Below, piece after piece: positions 1 through 9,722 of a stretch of 49,605 bases of DNA (the stretch's first letter is position 1; each line of letters starts with the position of its first letter). The notes under the pieces were generated by a model. It made no database searches and had not been told where the DNA came from. It worked only from the letters and a program-made list of their open reading frames with translations. Source of the stretch: Candidatus Lindowbacteria bacterium RIFCSPLOWO2_12_FULL_62_27 (GTDB lineage: Bacteria > Lindowbacteria > 2-12-FULL-62-27); the NCBI GenBank assembly GCA_001784175.1, contig MFPR01000023.1:1-49605 (forward strand). The letters are read 5' to 3'. A program made the position numbers and the translations under genes.

Positions 1-107
1 AACTTTTCCGATGCCGTTGGCAGTCTCATCTCACCTTGCACCAGATGATTATGACTCACAACCTCGAAAATTCACCCACAGGAAAACCGGAAGAGGCCCT
101 TTTTGGT

Positions 108-175
108 TGTCATTCCCGCGAAAGCGGGAATCCAGAGGCTGTATTCTGGACCCCTGTTTTCGCGGGGGTGACGAG
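108..175. repeat. Intergenic REP/MITE-like palindromic repeat
   Basis: An imperfect palindrome of about 68 bp. The outer arms read TGTCATTCCCGCG on the left and CGCGGGGGTGACGA on the right. An inner short hairpin, CCAGA/TCTGG, lies at 132-149. This class of extragenic element, which translates to the familiar spurious string CHSRESGNP...FAGVT, is scattered through many unrelated bacterial genomes. No transposase is nearby, so it would be a non-autonomous element. The identification rests on recognising the sequence class, not on a search. Confidence 0.7.
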
Positions 176-224
176 AATTACTACGGGAAGCAGAAATCAC
201 ATGACACCCAGACTGGAAACCCCT

Positions 225-310
225 TAACTACGAAAAGACGCGAAACAACGCGAAAGGGGTAAATTTTACTATGAAATTTTTCTCGAACTTTCACGCTCAA
301 TTCGTAGTTA
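225..310. repeat. Short inverted-repeat element with perfect 10-bp ends
   Basis: TAACTACGAA at 225-234 is exactly the reverse complement of TTCGTAGTTA at 301-310. The 66 bases between carry imperfectly matched GCGAAAG-type and CTTTCACGC-type strings, so the whole unit is a degenerate palindrome. It resembles the small AACTACGAAAA-type intergenic repeats of environmental genomes. It lies about 50 bp after the other repeat (108-175), in a gene-free stretch. Confidence 0.5.
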
Positions 311-788
311 AAATATCAATGTTTTTCCCTGGGTATGTAACTCCTTGCAACAGTAAGCGTCTTAATTCGTCGCCATGGGAGGTGTCACGTACACGGTGCC
401 ATGAGCGGATTGCGGTAGAATCTGTATCTGGGGGGGTTATGTTTTGAATCTCTGTTCCCGTCGGAGAGCCATCCCCTCCCGGGACCAGGGAGCGGCCGGG
501 CAGGGCCTCGGATTGGATGCCCGGGCGCCTAAGATTTGCTTTTTGTATATATCTAGGGCATACTTTTGTTTAATTAACAAAGTGCCGATATAACCTATTG
601 ATCCTGATTGAGGGGCAAGCGAGCGGGTGGTCAGCCTGACATTATAAGTGAATCGGGCTGAGTACGTTTGTGAGGGGAACCGTGTTGCTCGGACGGAAGA
701 GCGGGTCTTTCGTAAAAGGTCTGGGGATGGGAACGGGGATAGTCTTACCTGACGCCTTTCTTGTGATTTCAATCACAATAGTTGCCGG
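311..788 (+). other. Gene-free leader region with GC-rich hairpins
   Basis: No reading frame here looks like a protein; the only long one, on the minus strand, has low-complexity R/S/P composition. The region has two adjacent stem-loops: CTCCC (476-480) with GGGAG (488-492), and CCGGGCA (496-502) with TGCCCGG (518-524). A T-rich stretch (TTTGCTTTTTG) begins about 10 bases further on. The second hairpin could end a transcript entering from the left, or be part of the leader of the 2175-aa gene. I see no recognised riboswitch core. Confidence 0.4.
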
Positions 789-3700
789 ATGAGGCTACTT
801 GTGTTTTTTTTATCTATAAAAACCAATAAGAGTTTCAGGGCCGCCGGATTTTTTACGAAATTTTCCGTTTGCCATCCTTTCTTCAGGCTGCTTCTGAAGA
901 CCACACAGATCGGTGTACTGACGGCTTTGTCCCTTGCGATCTTGGTCCAATCTTCCGCCGCGCTGGTTGGCGAGGGTGGGGACCTGAACCTGATTCAGAG
1001 CAACTGGACGGGCGGCGGGGACACGACTCGGGGGACGATCAGCAGTGTCGACTATGAGATCGTCACGACGGTCGGGTATATCGGCGGGGATACGGTCCTG
1101 AGCACCGCGACGCAGGAGACCGCCTTCACGGGCTTTTCGGCGACGCTGAATGCGCCGTTTCCGGACACTTACAAACTTCTCGAAATCACCGCGCCGGCCA
1201 CGGGGCATGAGACGAAGGTCGCGACGATCGTGATCTCCGGCACCAGCGTCCTTTCCATCAGCGACTCGATCATTGCCGTCGTGGACGGCGTGGAGGTCGA
1301 CACGAGCACGACCGACACGAGCGGCTCGTGGACGATCAGCTCCGTGTTGCTGAACGGCACGGACGACGATCTGATGGTGAAGATTCGTGACAAACAGACC
1401 GGCGAGATCCGCGCGCAGGACACGATCACAGTCACCTACGACGGCATCGCTCCCAAAGTCACCGCGATTGCGGACACGTCCGTCAAAAACGGTTCGAACA
1501 AGGGCCAGGTCGCCGCCACCGCCACCTTTTACATCGTCGACACGGGCGCCGGATTCAACGGCACCGGCTCCTGCACGCTCTACTGGCACTTCGACAGCGG
1601 GACCAACATCAATTTCACGGCCGTGGAGCCGAGCGGCTCTCCGGGCACGTACGTGATCGAGGGCACGATCCCGAACCCGGGCGTCGACACGAAAGTTGGA
1701 TTTTGGTGGGGCTGTCATGACGACGCTTTGAACATCATGACCGCGTCGTCTCTGACGCCGAAATATCTTGAATCCGATCCGGGGACGTACACGATCAAGG
1801 CGCCCGCGGCGGCCTCCGGAAATATGATCGCCGACACGCTCGTGATTTACGGGATCATCGACAGTTTCGACGCGACGACGTCTATTGAAGGCGTCATCCT
1901 GTATAATCCGACCGACAGGGCGTTCGATTTGAACGGTTATTCGATTCAGGGGTCCAACGAAAACGACGCGAGCGGATACGTCACTTTCGCGTCCGGGGAT
2001 ACGATTGCCGCCTTTGGATATTTTCTCGTTACGAGTTCGGCGGCAACCGATGCGGACAAAACGATGCCCGATGAGATTACGGATCCTGCCGGCGATTCGG
2101 TGGCGATCCATACCGCCACCGGAGCTCGAGTAGATCTCGTGGGAAATGGGGCCGCCACAGAATACGAGGGAACGGCTCCTACGGCCATGGCAACCAGCAA
2201 TGATGCTCTCATTCGGAAACCCTCTTACAATTTTGTCGGGCATGGACTCAGGCCGGCCGGGGGAGGCGGCGGGATGATCGACACCGACAACAACGCGAGC
2301 AACCTGATGGATGACACGACCCAAAACGGCAACGTGGCATGGCCGAATCGGAATAAGGGCATCACCGACCGGCTGGTGTTTGCCTGTACGGCTCCGACGA
2401 CCGCGGCGCAGAGCGCCAACTTCGGGCTGTCCTGCACTGCGGTGGTTCGATGGAAAGATGTCACGTCTCCGGATTCTGTGGCGAGGGCCTACACGGGATC
2501 GAGCGCTTGGGGAACGATCACGAGCGATGCGGGCACGGTCAACGGTCTGGGCGCCGACAGCTCCTTCACTAACGGCGTTCTCAACAATTATCAACTCAAC
2601 ATCAGCGCCACGCTCGGGACGGTGAGGATCACGATCGCGGACGCATACTGCACCGGGTACGTGGACGTCTACATCAACGCGTCCACGAACGACACCGTGA
2701 CGTTCGACGTGGCGTCGTCCGGCGCGACGCACGAGACCACCGCGGCCTCGGCGACGCTCTCGGGCAACACCGCCGCCGCGTCCGGCGATTCGGTCCAGAT
2801 TTACATCGACAACGTCGCCACCGATTCGCACGTTCTGACCGCCAACGGCGTCTGGAGCATCGTGAACGTGGACTTCAAGGACAAGACCGGCGAGAGCGTG
2901 GCCGCCTACGCGTTTGACGGCGGCGTTTTTCTCGGCGCCGACACGATCACGGTCCACTACGATGCCACCAAACCCCGGATCACGAAAATCGGGGACACCA
3001 CCATCGCGGACGGCGGCACGACCGCGGCCAGCGAGACGATGTTTTTCTACGTCTTTGACACAGGCACCGGCTTCAACAGCGCCGGAGGCTGTACCCTCTA
3101 CTGGCACGTGGACAGCGGCGCCAACACGAACTGGGCGGTGGCGACGGAAAACGACAGCGGCGGCACGGCGACGATCGAGGCGATGATTCCGGTGAGCACG
3201 TTCAATCCTCTCGTCGACACCAAAGTGGGGTTCTGGTGGGTGTGCCGGGACGATCTCGGGAACCTCATGGACTCGGCGTCGCTGTCGCCGTCCTACACCG
3301 ACGCGCGCCCGGGCACGTTCACGGTGGACGTCGCGAGCGTCCGGGACGTGATCATCAGCGAGATCATGTGGGATGGCGACAACAGCCAGGGCGATATGGA
3401 GTATGTGGAACTCTACAACCGCACCGGCGCGAGCGTCAGTCTGAACGGTTGGCGGCTGAGGGACGGTCATGGCACCGGTTCAACCGGATTTGACCTTCGA
3501 TTCGGCGCGGCGGACTCGATCCCCGCCTATTCCTACTACGTGATCTACCAAACGGGCGACGGCGACATCGGCGGCGCGGCGTTTACGGATATCTCAAGTC
3601 ACTTCGACACCACGCACAACGACTGGGACGGAGACAATGACTTGCTGCGCGCCGGCGATTCGCTGACGCTTTTCATCAACTCCACCGGCGTCGAGATCGA

Positions 3701-6700
3701 CTCGGCGCCGTTCTTGACGGGCTGGCCGGCCGGCGGATGGACGGGCACGAACGACACGAACGGCGTTTCGATGGAACGCAAAATGTCCGGCCTCAATTAC
3801 GCGACGGTCGGGTCGGGCGACTCCGAGGCCCAGTGGGACAGCCACAACATGCGCCACGGCAACGGCCGGCCGCATGGCACGCCCGGGCATGTGAACAGCA
3901 TCAACATTCCGAGCCTCACGTCGATCACGCCGAGGAGCCCGGTCGCGTCGTCCGGTCGCGGCAAGTGGACCCTGACGGTGACCAACGGCCGGGACGATTT
4001 TTCAGGCGGCCGCGTCGTTCTCAAAGTCCCGGCCGGCTGGAGCCAGCCGACCAGCACGGCCAACGATCCGGGGTATACGACCGTTTCGGTGAGCAACGGC
4101 ACGATCAACACGACGACGTTTTCCGGGGACAGCATGATCGTCGACCTGACCGCGTGGACGGCCCAGAGTGGAACGCTGGAAATCATCTACGGCGACAATG
4201 CCGGGGGCCGGAACTCTCTGGCGCGGGTGGCGTCGACCTCGAGCGCGACGCCGGTAGAGTTTCAGCTTTTTTATGACACCAGCGGCTCAGTCGTCACCAT
4301 GGCTGGCGACAGCGGGGTGTTTGGCGTGAAATCCGAGACGCTGCCGGTGGTTGAGTATGCCGCGGCGAATCTCCTGGGCGGGGCGATTGACACGAATCCG
4401 TCCGGCAATCCACGCAGTTTCATGAATTCGGAATATACGCTGACCATCACGCACACGGACACGCTGGGGCGCGTCATTTACGGCGCGCACGATTCGGTGA
4501 CGATCAAACCGTTTCTGACTTCGGCGACCGCCGCCTCGGATTCGCACGTGCACGAGGACGCCACGTTTGCCGGTTTCTACGATCCGACGAACAACGACAC
4601 GATTCAGGTCGGCGGGTGGACCGACGAGTACGGCCGGTTTCAGGCAACGCTCCATGTGAGTTCGATCGCCGGCAATGACGCGCAGCTCAACGAATTTCGC
4701 GTGTCATGGGGGGACAACAACAATTCCTCGACGGTTTCCGATTCCGCGCGGTTGCCGGTCCCGGTCATCAATGAAGTCGCGTGGGACGGTTCGGTGGAGT
4801 ATATCGAAGTCTACAACCCGACGCACCAGGTTCAAACGCTGACAGGATTCCAGATCATTTCGGTGAGCAACCTTACGGACAGCGCGACGGCGACCATAGA
4901 AGTCGGCGCCAGCGGCGGCTTCAATAGTGTCTTCAGCTTAAATCCATTTCACTATGTCGTCTTCGTGGATACCGCGGGCACGGCGCCGGACAGTGGCGGG
5001 CAGACCACGGATTCTCGAGAGATCGACGCAGTGACCTTGACCGACAACCCGGCTGAAACGCTGGTTCTACGAAATGCTTCAGCGTCATTTACGGATATGA
5101 TGGGCATTCTCGGCAACAGCGGATACTTCAATGACGCAGACAAAAGCGGGGGACCCGATGAGGGCGTCAGTTATTCGCTGGAGCGTGTCTTCACCAACCG
5201 GTCGGGCAACCAATCCGACAACTGGGCCAGTTCCGACTCGGCGCCCGGCGGAACCGGCGGAGCGGGGACATCCGGTCGGCCGAACGCGAAGTCTCTCTAC
5301 GCCACCCAAGTCGACCGTCTGGACACCGTCATCGGGCGGCCGAACGGGAGCACGATGGACACGGCCCGGGTCACGCTGATTCTGAAGATCGCATCCGGCG
5401 ACACGCAGCCGAACCAGCAGATCGGTGTGCAGGGCGCGATCGCCGAAGGGCCGCGGCACGGGGATTCGAGCTGGTATCTCGTCACGCCGTCCGTGACGAA
5501 CAGTCAGGGCACGGCGGCGATCACGATCTCGGCCAACGGCAACAACACCTCCGGCACGGTTCACATCCGGATCCGGCAGCCCTACGGGGTGACCGACAGC
5601 GCCTACATCGTATTCGACCGCGGCGAAAGCTTCGCCTACATCTTCCAGTCCAGCGAAACGAACATCTCCGACACGTCGGCGAAGAACGCGCTGGTGGTGT
5701 TCGTCAGTTTCAAGGACACCATTTCCGGCATCGACACGAGCATCATGCCGCAGTACCGCTGGAAGGTCGGCGTGAGCGGGACCTACACATCGTACGCGAA
5801 CATGACGTACCACACGGGCGACACGTATCTGGCCCGGATCGACATTTCGCCGGACACCTGGTCCAAAACCCCGCACGACACGATCTACTGGCAATACCTC
5901 TGGCGCGACCGCGCCGGGAACTGGGACACGTCGCCGACCGACGACTCGCGCACGGCCGACTACATCGACAACACGAAGGCTTTCGACACGATTTCCTCGC
6001 CGTCGGCGGGCGACACGCTGAGCGGCTCGAACGCGCTGGTGCGGCTCCTGATCGGCGATGGGGCACGGGACTACTGCACGATCACGGTCAAGTACGACAC
6101 GTACGCCTCAGGGCTCTGGACCAACGCGACGCTGGTGTCGGGATCGGACACCAAAACCAACCTGCGGACGACCCAGGGCGGCGACACGCTGGATTTGCGG
6201 TGGAACACCACGACCGATCTTTCCGGCACCACCATCGTGAGCGTCCGCCTGCGGGTCGAAATCTACGACGGATTCGACACGCGGACGGACACCACGAGCA
6301 ATTTCGGGATCGCCAACGCGACCGGCGCGAACGACCCGCCCTCCGATACGATCGCGCTTCCGGCGGACGGCGAGACCTACGCGGGGAGCGTGACCGTGCG
6401 ATTTTTCCTGGTCGACCCGGACAACCAGTACTGCACGGTGTCGATCCGGTATGCAAAGGACAGCGGGACGGCGTGGTTCCCCGCGACGATCACGGGATCG
6501 ACGAGCAACCTGTACGCGCCGTCGGCCGGGGACACGTTCACAGTCACGTGGAATTCCAAGACCGACCTCGTGGACACGAAAATCGCGAGCGTCAAACTCA
6601 GCGTCACGCCGAGCGACGGCACCGACACCGGCCCCGCCGACACCACGCTGGTGTTCGGGATCGACAATCAGAAACCGGGCGTGATCGACACGGTGACGGC

Positions 6701-7316
6701 CGCGGCGGACGTGGAGGGATCGGACACGGGGGTATACGTGTCGTGGAGCACGTCGTCCGCGTCAGATTCGAAGGGGTACAACATCTACCGATTCAGCGGG
6801 ACGGACAGCGCGCAGTCGTCGAAGGTAAACGTGGGCGTGATCACGGACACGTTCGGTTTCAAGGACTCGTCGGCGGTGCAGGGCGACACGAATTTCTATT
6901 ACGTCGTCGTCGTCGACACCTACGACAACCAGAGCGACAGCTCGATGTCGGCGGAGGCGCCGAACATCGATGTGGTGAAGGACGTGGGGGATTCGAGCAA
7001 CGCGAAGCGTCTGCGGCCCGGCGACACGGTTTCATTTTTGATCACGGTGCGGAACAACGGATTCGCGCCCGCGCGCGGTATCGTGCTGTACGACTACGTT
7101 CCGCAATTTTCCACCTACACCGAATCGGCGGCGGCCACCAGCCTCGAAAGCAACTGGACGATCGAATACCGCGTGGACGGCGCCGGCGGCTCGGACGTGT
7201 GGCAATCCGCGCTGTCCGACACCGCCACCATGCTCCGGTTCACCCGGTCGGCCCGGCTGGAACCGAAGGTTGCGACGGCGTCGGACACGCTGAGGATCAA
7301 GGTGAAAATCCAATAA
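789..7316 (+). CDS. Giant secreted multidomain protein (lamin-tail, Ig-like, Fn3, DUF11-like)
   Basis: Predicted 2175-aa exported protein. A long N-terminal region ends in a hydrophobic signal segment near residues 35-60. An Ig-like block at about 128-335 is repeated at about 638-848; both copies share phrases such as CTLYWH, DTKVGFWW and DTGxGFN. Three lamin-tail-like domains lie near 345-475, 853-1030 and 1328-1500 (phrases ISEIMWDGD, EYVELYN, INEVAWDG, EYIEVYNP). Two copies of a roughly 110-residue domain lie near 1733-1960, then an Fn3-like domain near 1963-2058 (GYNIYRFSG) and a DUF11-like repeat at the end (RPGDTVSFLITVRNNG). No enzyme motif is visible, so a structural, adhesive or envelope role is inferred. 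ATG 789 has no Shine-Dalgarno; GTG 801 is in frame with GAGG six bases upstream and may be the true start. The stop overlaps an ATG of the next frame (TAATG). Asp-Thr pairs are unusually frequent. Confidence 0.85.
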   Translation: MRLLVFFLSIKTNKSFRAAGFFTKFSVCHPFFRLLLKTTQIGVLTALSLAILVQSSAALVGEGGDLNLIQSNWTGGGDTTRGTISSVDYEIVTTVGYIGGDTVLSTATQETAFTGFSATLNAPFPDTYKLLEITAPATGHETKVATIVISGTSVLSISDSIIAVVDGVEVDTSTTDTSGSWTISSVLLNGTDDDLMVKIRDKQTGEIRAQDTITVTYDGIAPKVTAIADTSVKNGSNKGQVAATATFYIVDTGAGFNGTGSCTLYWHFDSGTNINFTAVEPSGSPGTYVIEGTIPNPGVDTKVGFWWGCHDDALNIMTASSLTPKYLESDPGTYTIKAPAAASGNMIADTLVIYGIIDSFDATTSIEGVILYNPTDRAFDLNGYSIQGSNENDASGYVTFASGDTIAAFGYFLVTSSAATDADKTMPDEITDPAGDSVAIHTATGARVDLVGNGAATEYEGTAPTAMATSNDALIRKPSYNFVGHGLRPAGGGGGMIDTDNNASNLMDDTTQNGNVAWPNRNKGITDRLVFACTAPTTAAQSANFGLSCTAVVRWKDVTSPDSVARAYTGSSAWGTITSDAGTVNGLGADSSFTNGVLNNYQLNISATLGTVRITIADAYCTGYVDVYINASTNDTVTFDVASSGATHETTAASATLSGNTAAASGDSVQIYIDNVATDSHVLTANGVWSIVNVDFKDKTGESVAAYAFDGGVFLGADTITVHYDATKPRITKIGDTTIADGGTTAASETMFFYVFDTGTGFNSAGGCTLYWHVDSGANTNWAVATENDSGGTATIEAMIPVSTFNPLVDTKVGFWWVCRDDLGNLMDSASLSPSYTDARPGTFTVDVASVRDVIISEIMWDGDNSQGDMEYVELYNRTGASVSLNGWRLRDGHGTGSTGFDLRFGAADSIPAYSYYVIYQTGDGDIGGAAFTDISSHFDTTHNDWDGDNDLLRAGDSLTLFINSTGVEIDSAPFLTGWPAGGWTGTNDTNGVSMERKMSGLNYATVGSGDSEAQWDSHNMRHGNGRPHGTPGHVNSINIPSLTSITPRSPVASSGRGKWTLTVTNGRDDFSGGRVVLKVPAGWSQPTSTANDPGYTTVSVSNGTINTTTFSGDSMIVDLTAWTAQSGTLEIIYGDNAGGRNSLARVASTSSATPVEFQLFYDTSGSVVTMAGDSGVFGVKSETLPVVEYAAANLLGGAIDTNPSGNPRSFMNSEYTLTITHTDTLGRVIYGAHDSVTIKPFLTSATAASDSHVHEDATFAGFYDPTNNDTIQVGGWTDEYGRFQATLHVSSIAGNDAQLNEFRVSWGDNNNSSTVSDSARLPVPVINEVAWDGSVEYIEVYNPTHQVQTLTGFQIISVSNLTDSATATIEVGASGGFNSVFSLNPFHYVVFVDTAGTAPDSGGQTTDSREIDAVTLTDNPAETLVLRNASASFTDMMGILGNSGYFNDADKSGGPDEGVSYSLERVFTNRSGNQSDNWASSDSAPGGTGGAGTSGRPNAKSLYATQVDRLDTVIGRPNGSTMDTARVTLILKIASGDTQPNQQIGVQGAIAEGPRHGDSSWYLVTPSVTNSQGTAAITISANGNNTSGTVHIRIRQPYGVTDSAYIVFDRGESFAYIFQSSETNISDTSAKNALVVFVSFKDTISGIDTSIMPQYRWKVGVSGTYTSYANMTYHTGDTYLARIDISPDTWSKTPHDTIYWQYLWRDRAGNWDTSPTDDSRTADYIDNTKAFDTISSPSAGDTLSGSNALVRLLIGDGARDYCTITVKYDTYASGLWTNATLVSGSDTKTNLRTTQGGDTLDLRWNTTTDLSGTTIVSVRLRVEIYDGFDTRTDTTSNFGIANATGANDPPSDTIALPADGETYAGSVTVRFFLVDPDNQYCTVSIRYAKDSGTAWFPATITGSTSNLYAPSAGDTFTVTWNSKTDLVDTKIASVKLSVTPSDGTDTGPADTTLVFGIDNQKPGVIDTVTAAADVEGSDTGVYVSWSTSSASDSKGYNIYRFSGTDSAQSSKVNVGVITDTFGFKDSSAVQGDTNFYYVVVVDTYDNQSDSSMSAEAPNIDVVKDVGDSSNAKRLRPGDTVSFLITVRNNGFAPARGIVLYDYVPQFSTYTESAAATSLESNWTIEYRVDGAGGSDVWQSALSDTATMLRFTRSARLEPKVATASDTLRIKVKIQ

Positions 7317-7330
7317 TGAGGAGGTCATCG

Positions 7331-8449
7331 GTGAGACACATCATGGCAATGAAGGCGTACATCGTACTGGGACTTCTAGGACTTCTGACCCCGGCTTACG
7401 GTCTGAGTTTTGACACCATTTACGAAACGCGTGTCGACACGCACGGCGTCTTGATCGTGTGGCAGACCGACACGGCTTCGAACGGCAACATCGAATATGG
7501 CCTCGGGACGGCCGACGCGAACCAGATGTCGATCGAGATGACGATGGCCCTGCAGCATCAGACGTCCATTTACGGGCTTCTCGAGGGCGAGGACTACATG
7601 TTCCGCATCCGCGCCCGGAGCCGGACCGGCGGACAGGCGCAAAGCCCGTGGCACCGGTTTCGGACGCTCGGGATACCGGCCCCGAAGATCCTGGAGGTTG
7701 CCGTGGTGGAGGCGACGCCGGAAGGCGGCACGCTGGTGTGGCGGTCCAACATCCCGACGCGGGGCACGTTCGAGTGCGGCTACGACACGTCCTACGGATT
7801 TCAACAGACCGACGACCGCTACGGGGCCGCCCACGAAGTGATCGTGAAGCGGTTCAATCCGCGCAAGACCATTCACTACCGTGTCCGGGCCGTGGACGAG
7901 CGAGGCCTGGAGGCGCCGGAGCACGCCGGCACGTTTGTGACGGCGGAACGCAACATCGCGGTGGGCGCGAAGGTAACGGGAACATTCACGCGGAACGTCG
8001 AGCCGTCCTACATCAAGGACACCCCGCCGATTCTGGACCGGGTGACCGACGGAGGGCTGGACTACTACACGGGGATGGCGTCGTCCGGCGATCCGAAAGA
8101 CGCGGACCAGTGGGTGGAAATCGATCTCGGAAAAATCGCATTCGTGTCGGACATCGTGACGATGTGGTGGCAGCTTGCGTATCCGAAAAAATTCTCCGTG
8201 AAACTCAGCCTGAACCGGGAAACCTGGCGGGCGCTGGGGGACACGTATGACGCCTCGACGGGCCAGACCGCGAAGAGCCGCAGCGGCGATCCGCTCTGGG
8301 AGCATTTCGCGCAAGCGGGCTCGGTCCTGGCGCGATACGTTCGGATCGACATTCCGCAGGGCGCGCCGTACGAGCGTCGGTTTCCGAAATTCAACTACGT
8401 CACGTTGTTCGAGCTGAAGGTTTATCCGCCGGAGGAAAAACATGATTAG
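7331..8449 (+). CDS. Secreted fibronectin-III / discoidin (F5/8 C-like) protein
   Basis: Predicted 372-aa exported protein. The start chosen is GTG 7331 because a perfect AGGAGG (7319-7324) lies six bases upstream; in-frame ATGs at 7316, 7343 and 7349 are worse placed. An N-terminal signal peptide ends near PAYG. Two Fn3-like segments follow (about residues 25-205; GVLIVWQTD, YRVRAVDERG). The C-terminal 160 residues resemble a discoidin/F5-8 type C fold, with phrases such as DQWVEIDLGKIA and RYVRIDIP typical of carbohydrate- or surface-binding domains. It follows the 2175-aa gene by 14 bases and is probably cotranscribed. A glycan- or matrix-binding accessory role is inferred. Confidence 0.8.
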   Translation: MRHIMAMKAYIVLGLLGLLTPAYGLSFDTIYETRVDTHGVLIVWQTDTASNGNIEYGLGTADANQMSIEMTMALQHQTSIYGLLEGEDYMFRIRARSRTGGQAQSPWHRFRTLGIPAPKILEVAVVEATPEGGTLVWRSNIPTRGTFECGYDTSYGFQQTDDRYGAAHEVIVKRFNPRKTIHYRVRAVDERGLEAPEHAGTFVTAERNIAVGAKVTGTFTRNVEPSYIKDTPPILDRVTDGGLDYYTGMASSGDPKDADQWVEIDLGKIAFVSDIVTMWWQLAYPKKFSVKLSLNRETWRALGDTYDASTGQTAKSRSGDPLWEHFAQAGSVLARYVRIDIPQGAPYERRFPKFNYVTLFELKVYPPEEKHD

Positions 8450-8555
8450 AGCATCCAGTCAACAAAGAGCGGTACTTCCAACCCTATCGTCTGCCGTTCG
8501 GGCGGGCGTTTCCATAGATCGCACAAACTCTTGCCTTTTGAAAGGAGGCAGATTT

Positions 8556-9722
8556 ATGTCACGTCAAAGTTTAAGCGTACTCGTGACGCTGCTTCTGATC
8601 GGCCTGTCGGCGATGCCGGCACTGGCCGTAGGAACCAGCGGCGACACGGCGTACATCTCGAATGGATTTTTCACCTACACCGACACGGTGCCCAACAGTT
8701 ACGGGCGTCTGTCGGTGGCGTACATGAAATCCCAGAACAGCGCGGATTCGAAGTACAAGGGTCCGTCTGCCGGCGACTCGGTGATTGTCGACACTGCGTG
8801 GGACATGACTCAGATTTACAATCTGACTCAGACGTCCGGCGCGGCGGGCGAGACCGTGTCGTTTGTACACTGGATTGAGAACATCGGAAATGCGACGGCT
8901 CGGATCGATTTCGAGACGCGGTTCATCACCGATGCCAACCTCAAGGACACGGACTGGGGGAGGGAGCGGTACACGATCTTCGGCGACGCCGACAAGGACA
9001 GCGCGGTCGACAACGGCGCCAATCGTGACACCACCTACATCCAGCTTCCCCCGGGAAGGTCCATCCAGATCATCGTGCAGGTGTCGATCCCTGACACGGC
9101 GGTGGATGGCGATTCGTCGCACATCATGCTGGCGGTGACGGACAACGCCGTCACGCTGGCGGATGGCGCCCAGGGCGACTCCTGGCAGGCCGGGACGATC
9201 CTGGCGAGCGGGGAGGACAGCCGCGACACGATGGTGGACACGGTGGTTGTTCAGGTCAAGGGACCGAACGTCATTGTGGAGAAGAACGTGTATGAGATGA
9301 CGGCCAACCGGTCTCGACCGGGTGACACCATTGTCTGCGACATCACGTTCGACAATGACGGTTCGGACTCTGCCCGGGGTCTTCAGATCATGGACGCGAT
9401 CCCGCAGTGGTCCTATTTCCAGAAGAACTCGGCAGAAAGCGGGATTTTTCTGGGCAACTCGGCGCAGACGCCGACTGCCACCGCCGACTCCGAGATCACC
9501 GTCCAGTATGACACGGACGCCGCCAGCATAAACGGCCGGGTGGAGTTCCTCGACACGTACGGCAACCACGCGGACACGAACAGGATCGTCACGGCGATCC
9601 GGTGGACGCTCACGACGTATGTCCGTGCCGGTGACGATGACGCGAACGGAACGGTCGAGTTTAACGACAACAACGCCACGGCGGACAACGGACGCGTGCA
9701 GTACCGCGTCGTCATCGAATAA
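8556..9722 (+). CDS. Secreted DUF11-like repeat protein
   Basis: Predicted 388-aa exported protein. ATG 8556 is preferred over an in-frame ATG at 8442 because AAAGGAGG ends seven bases upstream and a clean signal peptide follows directly (cleavage near MPALA). The first half (about 25-230) has an extracellular beta-sandwich look and resembles the N-terminal domain of the 3275-aa neighbour: both have a D-x-DGDS-type stretch, PPxxAVDG/PDTAVDG and LLSAT/MLAVT before the next module. The second half starts NVIVEKNVYE and continues RPGDTIVCDITFDNDG, a DUF11-like module closely matching the C-terminus of the 2175-aa protein. The 106 bases before it hold nothing I recognise. Probably a structural partner of the other secreted proteins. 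Confidence 0.8.
   Translation: MSRQSLSVLVTLLLIGLSAMPALAVGTSGDTAYISNGFFTYTDTVPNSYGRLSVAYMKSQNSADSKYKGPSAGDSVIVDTAWDMTQIYNLTQTSGAAGETVSFVHWIENIGNATARIDFETRFITDANLKDTDWGRERYTIFGDADKDSAVDNGANRDTTYIQLPPGRSIQIIVQVSIPDTAVDGDSSHIMLAVTDNAVTLADGAQGDSWQAGTILASGEDSRDTMVDTVVVQVKGPNVIVEKNVYEMTANRSRPGDTIVCDITFDNDGSDSARGLQIMDAIPQWSYFQKNSAESGIFLGNSAQTPTATADSEITVQYDTDAASINGRVEFLDTYGNHADTNRIVTAIRWTLTTYVRAGDDDANGTVEFNDNNATADNGRVQYRVVIE

Noticed and set aside
437-772. 111-codon minus-strand frame in the left leader
   Set aside because: Composition is R/S/P/T-rich with no recognisable motif, and it covers GC-rich hairpins; no ribosome site precedes it.
810-3470. 886-codon open frame on the minus strand
   Set aside because: Arg/Val/His-rich antisense shadow of the 2175-aa secreted protein, whose plus-strand frame has recognisable lamin-tail and Ig-like domains.
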